Part shown: piece by piece, positions 1 through 11,722 of the stretch
How the letters are laid out: each line of letters opens with the position of its first letter
Position numbering within the stretch: the stretch's first letter is position 1
Source of the DNA: Antitrichia curtipendula
Taxonomy: Eukaryota > Streptophyta > Bryopsida > Hypnales > Leucodontaceae
Length of the DNA stretch: 64,000 bases
Assembly (NCBI GenBank): GCA_951230915.1
Contig: OX579640.1
Location: 14,094,981 to 14,158,980 of the forward strand
Direction of reading: 5' to 3'
Program-made: the position numbers and the translations under genes
Notes under the pieces: model-generated
Told to the model about the DNA's origin: nothing
Seen by the model: the letters and a program-made list of their open reading frames with translations, nothing else
The model's database searches: none

Positions 1-992
1 GAATGTTGTTTACTCCACATCGTGCAACATTAACCTTCACAGTCTTTGAAATACTAAGGCTATACCCCTCAAAACCTTTCCCATGACAGTGTGCTCAATG
101 AAAAAATCTTCAACAATTGTTGCTCTCATTTCAAAAGCTGCTCTAATAAAGAAATTTCTTATACAATACCAAACAAATATGTATGTCAAACCTGAAGGTG
201 AATTAGGTTGACACATAGCTTGAGCCAATACAAGAACTTCCTCTTCAAGCGTAAGACAATTAGATTTCCTCACTTTTTTTTCAAGGCCAACCTTAAATGA
301 TCTTGCCATAGCTTCATCACTGGCTAATTTAGCTCGTTGGTATCTCACATCAATGAGTATAAAGAATTTTTCACAAGGTTTGCTAGATTCAATAGAATGC
401 TTATTGCAACGTGCACAAATAATTCTACCAATACCACGTAAGAGGGAATTGATACTCCCTAGAGGATATAGTGAGCCGTCACGCTTCCTGGCATCAAGTA
501 TAAAGCGAGCCAAAAGATCAACAAAAGGTGTGAGGTCCTTTTCTTCAAAAAGTTCCTCAATCGACAATGAGGTGTCAATCTTTTGTTCCACACGCCATTC
601 ATCAAAAGTGTTCCGTGACCAATTTTTGCCATGTTTACTTCTACAATGTCCTCTTTCATTTACAACCCGCATTTAATTGTGAGAATGAGGTACAAACGAC
701 GTCGACAAGCTTCTGTTGTACAATCTTTGTCATAATCAGTGTCACTTTCTATTGAAGATTGAAAAGAACCTACAAAGAGGGAGCAATTTGGAAGCACAAT
801 TTTGGATGCACCAAAATCAGTAATGCTATCATCGTGCAAGGCTTCTTGCATCTCTTTGGAAAGCTCAATTGCAGGAACAATGCGAGAAATTTGAAGAAAA
901 TTTAAGATAGAAGGGGAATCAAACTCTGAACCTGTGGAACCACAATATTTGCAACACACAAGCGCTAGCAACAACATTGTCATCCTCTCCAC
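1..992 (-). pseudogene. DUF3504 / Crypton-type tyrosine recombinase-like remnant
   Basis: A 211-codon frame (672 down to 37) reads like the DUF3504 domain of ZMYM/QRICH1 proteins and Crypton recombinases. Landmarks in order are NWSRNTFDEWR, then LVDLLARFILDARKRDGSLYP, LRGIGRIICARCNK, CLTLEEEVLVLAQAM, and a segment YCIRNFFIRAAFEMR that corresponds to the family's 'NSKNFCLRG.FEHRNL' region. Near position 75 the frame breaks: the frame in use ends at a stop at 37, while another frame continues with GYSLSISKTVKVNVARCGV to the window edge, which fits the family better. The upstream stretch 660-992 is open in a different frame and I do not recognise it. I read this as a decayed copy truncated by the window edge. 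DUF3504 proteins descend from tyrosine recombinases. No catalytic Arg/His/Tyr set is visible because the C-terminal half lies outside. Confidence 0.5.
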
Positions 993-1170
993 TCCGAACC
1001 CTAAGAAAAGCCATCACAATGCTTTGACGCACCTTTGCGTGCAAGAAGAAGAAAACAAAAAGAGTCAGAATCAAAAGAAGTTGAAAAGAAATATTTCCCG
1101 CGCATTATGCAGAAGAAGCCCTCTCATGCCAAGGGTCCCTACATTTTCGAGCACAACCTCGGGCTAATGT

Positions 1171-2251
1171 CCTCGGTCTAGTGCCCTTAAATGCAAGAAC
1201 CCCCTCCCCTCAAGGCCTTCCCCTATACATTTTATATCAATTGTCAAATGTAAATATTATTTTTTGTCATTTAATGTAAAACACTAGAATTTTTTCTGTG
1301 AAAATTTAATTTATTAATAATTATAATATCATTAAAAAAATCTAATATTTTATTACTAAAAAATTAAACTTCAATAATTTTTGTATTGAATTGTATTAAT
1401 GAAGATTATATATATATAAATTGATTGATATTTGAATTCAATTCTTTAAAAAATATTGATTAAAAATGAAAAATTTGATGATCTTTTATAAAGTCATAAT
1501 TTATAAATATACCAAGCAAACATTTAAATATAAAGTATGTCTTTAGTAGAATCACATCATAAGTTTATTAAGAGTATAAAATTTGTTACTACAACATTTT
1601 AGAATACACGTATAATAAAGTCTCACACTCTAACAAAAATAATTTATGGATTCAAAATTTATAATTGCATATATTCTACCTCAATTATTCCTTTTATTTT
1701 AAAATCAAATTAATGGTAAAAAAAATTATCTATGTAAATGACAAAAAGATTGATGATCAATCTTGAATCTATTTTGCAAGAAATTTATTATTATTAATGA
1801 GAATACCAATACTAAGTTACTTCAAGCTATGATAACAAATAATCTTATACAAAATGTCTTAAATTTGATAACGGAAATTTTTAACATATAAAAAAAATTG
1901 CAAATTGCAAAAGTTAGCTTTCACTTTTTTAGAATGAAATCTTACTAACAAAAAAATTACCAGTTTCAATTTAGAATAAAAGTAAATCTAATTAGAAAAA
2001 AATTTGTTCCTTCAATCAAAATCACAATAGAAATTGGTATTGTAAATTCACTAAATTGTAGCTACATGTATAAGAAAAATACAAAGCAACATAGAATAAA
2101 ATGATCATCCTGAATATGCTCATTTTTTTAATTTTATATTGGTATTTTTGTAGTATTCAATTCCATATTTTTGAGACTCAAAAGCTCAAATATCATTTCT
2201 ACCTTATTTTTTAATTTTTCAATAGTTGTCACATTAATCAATCATTCAATC
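1171..2251. other. AT-rich intergenic spacer
   Basis: No gene is seen. The first part (to about 1230) is moderately GC-rich, and the rest is strongly AT-rich with many A/T runs. It probably includes the 3' end of the protease transcript, which runs leftward from 2252. Confidence 0.5.
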
Positions 2252-5200
2252 TTATATTACAATAGGAACACTATTTTTTCTTCTAATGTTTGACGGAACA
2301 TCTTTAGATTTCTTATTAAACTCAAATATTCCATTACCATGAATACCATTATTGGTAATATGGCAATTCAACCTTTGATCCTTATATTCTTCACCATTGA
2401 TAATTGGAGTTGATGTATGTCTCCAATTTAACAAGCTTTCACCTCCTTCAATCAATTCACCATGGTCATTCTCCTCACTACTACCATTACCATTTGCAAC
2501 AATATTTTTACCCAAAGAATTTGTAAAGATGGACTTTGAACTTCTATTTAAAAATCCAGAGAAGAACAATGGCTTTGTAGCATGCTTCTTGACTTTAGTG
2601 TCTAAAGCAAATACATTGATTTTATTTTGAGCCTCCTTGAGTGGTTCAACATTATCGGTACTACCAACAGTAAAAATCTCTCCATTTGTGCATTCTACAA
2701 TGGCATTTTTCATTTCAGTAGTACATAATTTTTTTGATTGGTAAAGCTCATCTTTTTGTTGTATAAAATTTTCTTTGGAGATTTGAGGAATGGTAGAAAG
2801 GGGTTTAACAATCACATATGGAATATCATCTTCTAAAGGTCTTACATCATAAGATTCTTCATATATCTCTATACCACTTTGAGTTACTTTTGTTGTTAAT
2901 GTTTCTTTTTTACTATTTATTATCAATGGTGGAAGTTCATCTATGAGAATTTTACATTCATGACAAGGTTCTTGGATCCAAGAATCTTTTTGTAAAAGCT
3001 TCATTTGATATGTAGGTCCAAATTCCACTTCTTGATTATTTTGAGATGTTATCAAATTGTGCCGTTGCAAATTATATTTGTCAATAAGAATATTGCCTTC
3101 TTCGCAAGGTTGCTGAATCCAAGAATTTTCTTGTAGTGCAATAGGTTGATGTTTTTGATCCACGTGTCCAAAGTTTGCCTCATGAATACTTGATACTGAT
3201 TTCAATGCACACCTTTCTACATCTAAAACTCTTTCAGAGCAATGAGATCCCTTTGAGCTTAGTACATCATTTGATGATTGCAATATATCTAGATTATCAC
3301 AAATTTTGTCAATCTTCAACAAATCAGATGAAACACTTGCATCATGATTAGATGGCATATTTAAAGGTCTATTTGACTCTATTGATTCATCCATATTAGA
3401 TGTGTCCTTGCTATCAATATCCATATCTTGAGATTCTCTATTTGAACTTATACTTGAAGATAAATCCTCTTTTTCAGAAGTATCTTCAATATGTTGTTGT
3501 TTTGTTCTTTCAAAGTCAACATCATTCCATATGTTTGCTTCATTTAAGCTAGAACTTTCCATCTCAACAAATTTATTAGATGGATTGCAAAGTGTAGGAT
3601 GGTTTTGAGGCGTAAAAGCATGATTGAAATTTAATAAATCTCCCACACTATTGATGGATCCTTTTGTAGTTGTAGGGATTTCTTCAATTTTTTTAGAATT
3701 ATACCTTAATGAAAAATTATCCATTTCTTCTATTTGAAAATCTTCTAATTCATCCATATCTGAGCATCTTGATAATGAACTACATTGGTGTGTTGATTTT
3801 ATATTGTTTATATTATAATCATTGTTATTTGTATTCAATGGCAATTCATATTTATCAGTGTTTGTATTACATAAAAAATTGCAATTCAAAGTTTGTGAAG
3901 CAAAAGAGTCATTTTTTGTTCTACAAAATGTTGAATTTGTTAGTGGCATAAAATTATTACAAGAATTTGACTCTTTCACAATGTCTTTATAATATGCAAT
4001 GTTGCTTGTAGGGTTTAGTGGCGCTTCCATTCTTTCTTCTATTCCAATATTTTGAGCATCTTTGCTAACAATATTTGTGGAACTTTGAGAATCCTCTGTT
4101 GTAAAATGTTTATTGATTAGACAAAAATACTATGCATATTAAAAAAATTATATTTACTAATTATTTTATAAATTATTTTACTCCATTTTATAAAATTAAA
4201 AAAATTACAATTTAGAAATATTGATTAGAATCCTTTATATCTAATTATCTGGAAAAAAATTATTAACTTTTATCAATTGATAAATACCAACATGAAAAAT
4301 GACAAAAGTCCTAACAATATATACACTAAATTCTTCAAAAGAATGAAGGTGAAATTTAAGTTTAAGCAAATTACATATAATTTTTCTTAGATTGCAAAAG
4401 TTATTGCTTTTAGAAACTTACTTTCATAAGAAAATATTGCTTCATTGGATGAATTAAATTGTAATGATTTTTCTTCATTACTCAAGGGTGGAAAAGTTGA
4501 ACTTCTTAAAGATTCAATACATGAGGTATTGGTCAATTTTGAGGCAAGATATGATGCTAAAGTTGTAGAAGAAAATCCTTCTGTTAATGGTTCTTTACGT
4601 GCTTCAAATCTGTATTATACAGATTAAATAAATAAATAAAAATTTAAAATAATTCAAAAATAATAATAAATTATTCATTTTAAAAATATTTTTTATAATA
4701 ATTATGTTTTCAAATTTTAGTCCTACCATTAAATTCTTGGCTATGATTTAATACAAGCATTTTTCAATATGCTTAATATTACATTACAACTTATGAATAC
4801 ATTGATACAAAAAAATGTTATATTGTTTTTTGATATAGTGCCTATGAATAAAAAACTATGTTATTAAATAAAAAATTAAATTAATTATTACAAATAAATT
4901 TTGTAATAATGATAAAAAACCATTTTTTTTTAAAATTAAATTTTCTTTTAATCCAAGCACATATATATAAAATTACCTACAATAGAATAACATGTAAGCT
5001 CTTTGGACCAAAACCTTTTCCAATTCTACTTCTTTAACCTATGTATATAATACAAGTTAGTTTTGAAACAAATATAATATTCTTTTTGGTGAATAATTTT
5101 ATAAAGTTTTATGATTAAATTGATTAACAAATTTTTACGATGCAATATATGGATTCTAATATTGAAAATAAAGATAGATCTAATACTACATGAAAATAAA

Positions 5201-8200
5201 TTATACTTTATCACATCTTTTTGAAATTAATAAAAATACAATTTTCATTTAATTTCTATTTTTATTATTATTATTTAAAATATTTTAAAATAATTATAAT
5301 GAACTTAAATTGAAACTCATTATTATATATGGGATTATAAAAGATTCCTTAAAAAAAATGTACCTTATTATCATCAATTTTGTACCACATATCATTTGAA
5401 TCCTTTACATAGCAAATGTAATGTCCAAAAAATGAAGCATTCAACATATCAACATGGACGACCACAGCATAAAGTTTGTAAAGAAGAAGCTTGGTTTGCT
5501 TTTCACTCGTATATGGAGACATATCCAACACCTCAGGAAATATAATTCTTTTGTTTAATTTTCCAAATTTTCCACTCTAAAATATATAGATTTTAAAATT
5601 GATAAGAATAGATCTCAATGATAATTTTATTAGTCAATGCAAAATTTTCTATATAGTAAATAAATATTTATTAATATTCACTATTTAGTCAATTATCATA
5701 ATTTTATAAAGATAAATAAATTTATTATATTAATATACACATAAGTTAAAAGATCATTCATGAATATCATGACAATATGTCTTTTTATATGTAAGACCTG
5801 AAAACGTTTAAGCGCGATGGTAAGAATATTGGGTGCTTCATGCAAAGTTAATTGTTTTTGAGCCTTTACATATGCATTACAACTGTGTAAACACAAATAA
5901 ACAAAAGTCTAGTTTAGATCACAACAAGTATGTTTTTACTAGATTGAAGTTTACAACATTTTTGGACATTTACAAATAATTTAAATTTTTTTTTAAATGT
6001 CAATTTAATTAAACATAATTTTGTTTGAGATTTTTGCAAGATAGTAATTGTCAATTCAAAAATATAATATATGGTGCAAATTTGTAGGTGTAGCGTTAAT
6101 TATTTTCAATGATATTCAATAAAAAATAAATCAACTTCAAAAATTAGAAGTACCAAAAATTTAGAAAATACACACATGTCACATTTGTATTTATTATCAC
6201 CATCTAGCATTTCAATGGTTGTAAATTGAGTTATTGCATCTTCCAGTGATTCAACAAGACCATGTATTTCTACAGCAAGATCCATCATACTTTCGTAGCG
6301 ATTTGATTCATGTTTGCATTGCATGCACTTTACCTAGAGTTCAATAGTTAATTATAATTTTCTTAAAACAAATCAATAATAATACTCTATACAAATACCA
6401 TAGTTTCCTAGCACCTTGGTTAGAAAATAAATAATTAAAAGGGTGCATTAATTTTTGAGAAATTAGTGCCCTAGTTTCCCCCAAAAAATATCTATTTCTA
6501 TATCTTTCTGTACATAAGAATTGCCTAATTCATATAAATTCAACTTGCTCAATACAATTTTGCATCTCTTCTTCAATAACTGTAAACATACATTGTAAAG
6601 TTTTTGCCTTCCTATTTTGACCATTCTTACAAAGTCTCTTGATTTTAATATATATTATTTTTAGGTTGTCTAAATATTTTTGCAATTTAATTAATTATTA
6701 GGCAAAAAGTTGTCCAGACTGCTAGGAAGCTACAATAACAAAAATTTGTAAGATATATATTTCATGTAGAATAAAAAAAATATATAAAAAAATCCTTAAG
6801 CATTTGAAAAATTAGTACATTAGAAAAATAAAGACTACCTGCGATTGCAAATGACCACCAAATATATGATGTATGAGGGTAGTTTCTTGAGTAGGAAGAT
6901 CAATAATTTTTTCTCCTCCAACTTCATCCAAACAAATTGATTGCATAGAATCAATGGCAAATCTGCCATATTATTTTTTTCAAGGTCTATGTCATTATGC
7001 TATAAAAATACAAGTAAATCAAAATAATTTACATTTAAAATATTATAATGTACTAATATATGAAAATTTTAAATCTATCTTGAGATGATTGCAATATCAA
7101 TTGAACATAAAGAATTAATTTTTAAAATAAATTTATTAAATTTTTTATGCACTTTTTAGGAAACATTGAAGCTTGACCATGAGCATTATTTTACCTCATG
7201 AATTCATGAGCATCTTCTTGCCTTCCATAACCTAAATTGTTGCTAATATAACGAATTCGAGAAAGAATTCGAAGTGGTGAAAATGGATTTTGACTATGTC
7301 TTACTTTGTAAACATGGTTTTGAAGCTCACACATAAAGCACCAATCATTTCTTCTACCTAATATGCAAATTAATTAAAAAAATTCTTAAGCACAAGAGAC
7401 TTCTTATTGATTTATTTTGATATAAGTTGAATCCAAATTATGACAAAGCATAAAACATTATAAGCAATTTCTGAAAAATAATGGAACTTACAATCTTCTC
7501 CATGACAACCATCAAGAAGGTATGCGGTAAGAGGCCGTGTATAGGTAAGACATTGAAGAACTACATTTGCAAAGCAACTGCACAAGACTTTAAAATATTA
7601 GAGTATAATTTTTTTAAAATTTAAAATATAGATTATTAATACTTTTAAACTATTTTTTAAGTCAATATGTATAAATCTACAAATTGCTTGTTTTATGCAT
7701 TATTGATATCAATTGTAGTATATAAAGCAAATAACTATCATATAACTCTACATTGTTATTTTATGGAAGTTCAAGGTGTTTTTATGCAATATTGTATCAA
7801 TTTTCTATCATAGTCATAGTCATAGTAATAAGTATTGTCTATACATAGTATTCATTATTATACTTATAAGAAATTTTCTAAGTATTGTTTTAAGAACCAT
7901 GAAACTTCATGTTATTTTGGGAATTCAACATAGTATTCATTATTATACTGAATTTTTTTGTAGAGTCTTGTTGGTAGTCAAAAGGGATTCTAAATTCTCT
8001 TAAAATGCATTTTTTGAATACTATATGAGTAAACAAAAAAAATTCAAAGTGCTGAAAATAGTTATTTGTAAAACCATATACTCTCATAAATAGTGAGTAT
8101 ATTTTAGGCAAAAATCTGTAGTGGTCGATTTTTAAAAGTGGTCAAAATTAAAAATAGTTACCTTAATGCAAGTTGAATTTGAAGTAGAAGCAAGTTTTTT

Positions 8201-9753
8201 ACAATCTGGATCTATCCAAGATATATAATTATATTGAAAAAAACAATGACAAAGTCTCTACATGGACTAGATGTGGAAATTTACACTAAAAGAATCTTTT
8301 GCCTTAATGCATTGTGCACACTAAATGTAGAGATCTCATTGATAAAAGTTGAAAAAAATTGAATTTTTAATATTGATGTTCACTTTTACAAAAATGTATA
8401 TTTCATATTCATACTATTTAAGGATTTTTACATTTTTAAACTTTGATGTTCAGAAACTTAAATTGATTTTTTAAGGATATTAGAATGCATATTTTTCATT
8501 TTTTTTTTCCAATGTACTACACAAATTATAAGGTGGAAAATTCTCCAAATTTTCAATAAATTTTGTAAAGTTGTGGAAAAATGGAATATAATTTTTAACT
8601 CAAGTTTTGGTGCAAAGATGTGTCACTTAAGACAAAACTTTTGCTAATCAAGTGCTTCATACACACAATGGTGCATGATGGGAATTGGTACCATGTAGTG
8701 TGAAATTATCATATATTGTGTATCAAATTAACCCCTAAAGGACCAAACACCGTTTTTTGACAACATAGCGATTTTGGGCAGCTCACTATGACCGGAATTT
8801 TTCTTTTTTTTCTTTGAAATTTTCACATAAGATGTGCCCGAGGAGTAGCTATAAGGTCCAACAATTTTCGTAACTTTTGACTACATGGTTAAAAAGTTAT
8901 TGCATGATATGTCATTTTCATTGTTCGGCGGGCAGCCGGGGCAACAAAAAAAACTTCTTTAAAAATCACTTTTAAAAAAAAACTAAAATTTGAAATTGGT
9001 TCTTTAGATTTATATGTACGTGGGAGGCTTTGAATCATTCCATTCCGATCAATGAGTCAAAAGTTATGAGGAATCTTAGTTTGAGGGTAGTTATGGAATC
9101 TCTACTCTAAAATAAACTTTGAAGTCCTTTATTTAACTCAATTTTCAATATTTTTGAAAAAAAATAAAAACATTGGGTGTAGATTGTTTATTACAACATT
9201 ACAATCGTTGGGATTGGCATTTTTCAATTTCATAAATAAATTCTTGACAATTTAGTGCTTTGAATCATTCTCTACCTCTTCCTACTTACTATTTTTTTCC
9301 TATATGTTGTACAATTCCAAATGATCTGAAAATTTTCAAGCATGTAGCCAACTTGCCTTGAAGAATAAATCCAAAGAGTAACCATCATTTTGGACATTTT
9401 TTCATACAAATAAGACCTTGTGGAGGGCAGCTGCCCGTTTTTTCGCAGGGACAAAAAAAGGGTTTTTGTCAATTCAAACGCTATTATCTTGCAATCCACT
9501 TGGCGGAAAATTCTGAAATTTTTTCCACATCTTCTTAAACAAGTTTACTACAAGATCCTACGGCTACAAGTGTTCAAAAATGTTTTTTTTCTAAAATTTG
9601 GCACTAGTGTTAGAAATGGCAGTTCTAGAGCGGTTTTGGTGAAAACATAGTCAAAAACCTTTAGGGGTTAAAATACGTCAAACACAAATAATTTTTTATT
9701 TTATAAGATAAATAAAGTATTAAAAAATTTAAAATTATGCTTAAAGTAATTTG

Positions 9754-9801
<48 letters not shown>

Positions 9802-11722
9802 CATACCTTTTCTTTCCTTTTTTTTCTACATAAATATAACAAAATAGATAGGAAAGTCTTCAAAGGTTAGAAAACTACCTATTTCCGCAATTGATTAAAC
9901 CACAAGGTTCATTTAATCCTTCCCATTTAAATAGCTTTGTAAAGTATTTGTAGGGGAACAATAGCTGCACAATAATCATTAAAAACAACCATTGATTATA
10001 ATAAAGATTTAGATAAAATTTGAAAACTATAATTTTTTAATAGCCATAAAAAATTTATAACTATCTTTGAATCTCAATCAAGAAAGACATCACACAAATT
10101 CATCAATGCATTTAATTCTTATACACATATATAATCAAATATTTTGTAAAAACATGGATATAATACCACCAATGAAATTATATATATCAATTAAAATAAA
10201 TAAATGTAAAGAATGTAAAAAATCACCGTTTTAGGTCTTGGAAAACTTCTTACTAGTACATGGGCATTAGTAGGAGCATTTACAAAATGACTTTCCAATT
10301 GTTCTTTTTCTTTCTTGATTTTCTTATTATGACTTTTAAAAAATCCCAAGCTTATTGGATTTAATATTGTTGTACAATCTGCACTCTTTGATGTTTTTAA
10401 TTGCATTCCGTTGCACATGTTTTCACCTTTATTTACTTCACTTTCAAAACTTTTTTGTTTTGGTGTACGACATTCATTTTTGTGACTTCCTTTCCAATGA
10501 ACCACTTGACATTCTGGAGAACTGTACATTAAAATATTTCGAACAATAATAACATTTCATATTGAATAATTCAAGAAGAAAGATAAAAAAAAATTTAATA
10601 TAATATATTAATTACATCAATATAATTTAAAGCTATAATATAAAATAATTAATGAAAACATACTAGCAAGCCTTCAATACATTGAGAAGTTTATCCTTCA
10701 GTGAAGTAAATACCATAGTTATTAATTATTTCAAAAGATGATATAAAATAAAATATCTCTAATCAAAGTCTTTGTAACTACAAATTATTTGTATTTTTAC
10801 ACTATTCAATTCAATATCAAGATTCCATAATCTAAATAAAAATTTCAATTACAAAAGATGCATTAAGTCTAATTAAAATTATAATGAATTGTGGTCTATT
10901 TAAAACAACAGGATTTTGGTTCCAATTCATAATTGTACCATAAAGTTGTTATACTAAAAATTATCTTTATTTTTTATTTGTTTTTGATTCTAATAATTCT
11001 ATCGACAAAATATTGAAAAATATTTCATCAATAATTTCAAAAATATTGTATTATAATATGAAATGATAAATTTTTTTTTCTATAATATAACATTAGTATG
11101 AAGTACTTTGTAAAAATAAAAAATTTATAAACATTATAGATAGAAAGATAGAATTAAAATCATGGAATATATTATTGTCTACTTAACTACTATTTGAAGA
11201 TGACAATTATGAGAAATCTTGCTCAAGTATTTTATTTACAACTATCGTATTTTCTTAATGCTAAGAAAAAGAAGATAATAAAAGATATGAAAAATATAAA
11301 AAATAATCTAGAAAATTTTGCAGCTAATTAAACAATATTTTCATGTTGAATTGTTAATCAAATAATTAAAAGATACACCATTCATTGTTGTTTTGTCATT
11401 GTTATATGAGTTGTTGAAGAATTTATTAAAATAAATAAATAAAATACCAATATTTTGTTGTTTTGCATCTTGAACACCTTCGAGTGGTAGGGTTTTGGCA
11501 TATGACACAATTGCTATGAGTGACCAACATTGACTTGTAATATACTTCAACTTGTTCTCCTCTTTCAATAAGAGCTCCAAAACTAGTTTCAAACTTATGG
11601 CTCTTCTTAGATCTTTGATTAGATTTTAAAGTCACGTGATGTGCAAAAGCCAATGATACAATTACTATAACAATCAATGCAAATAAAATAGCAGATATCT
11701 CTGAATCTATCCATCCATGCAT
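2252..11722 (-). CDS. MYND-finger ubiquitin-specific protease (UBP15/16/17-like)
   Basis: Cysteine protease that removes ubiquitin from proteins. Exons (minus strand): 11722-11448, 10521-10227, 9964-9879, 7577-7492, 7357-7195, 6962-6839, 6333-6176, 5882-5798, 5576-5364, 5038-4977, 4609-4422, 4095-2252. They sum to 3579 nt, an open frame of 1192 codons, and all use GT-AG. Residues about 10-26 form a hydrophobic, probably membrane, segment as in Arabidopsis UBP16. The MYND finger ligands are C72, C75, C83, C86, C92, C96, H105 and C109. The Cys box NCGNSCFAN puts the nucleophile at C220. The UBP zinc ribbon is C346/C349 and C394/C397. The His box FFGHYICY gives H476, followed by WYKIDD. Every core motif is intact. 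Exon 12 encodes a long Asn/Ser/acidic tail (601-1192) not matched to any domain, containing a repeated SWIQ..PC motif. The exon 7 donor (after 6176) was chosen among overlapping GT sites because it alone keeps the frame and the CDIC motif. Confidence 0.9.
8732..9667 (+). mobile_element. TTAA-flanked MITE, family A copy 1 (intact ends)
   Basis: This 936-bp element lies inside intron 3 of the protease gene. It begins CCCCTAAAGG and ends CCTTTAGGGG, a perfect 10-bp terminal inverted repeat, and TTAA sits directly outside both ends (8728-8731 and 9668-9671). TTAA duplication with CCC-starting ends is the piggyBac signature. Only short frames occur inside, so it has no transposase. Its interior matches the segments at 26090-26967 and 24914-25768 in the same orientation, and the starts of the 15113 and 63849 copies in reverse. 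Confidence 0.8.
9756..9798. repeat. (AT)n microsatellite
   Basis: A run of alternating AT/TA of about 40 bases lies inside intron 3 of the protease gene, just right of the family A element. Confidence 0.9.

Noticed and set aside
9272..9499. 75-codon minus-strand frame with a relative at 26608-26835
   Set aside because: Similarity comes from both lying in family A elements. No domain, and the frame is not conserved in the other copies.
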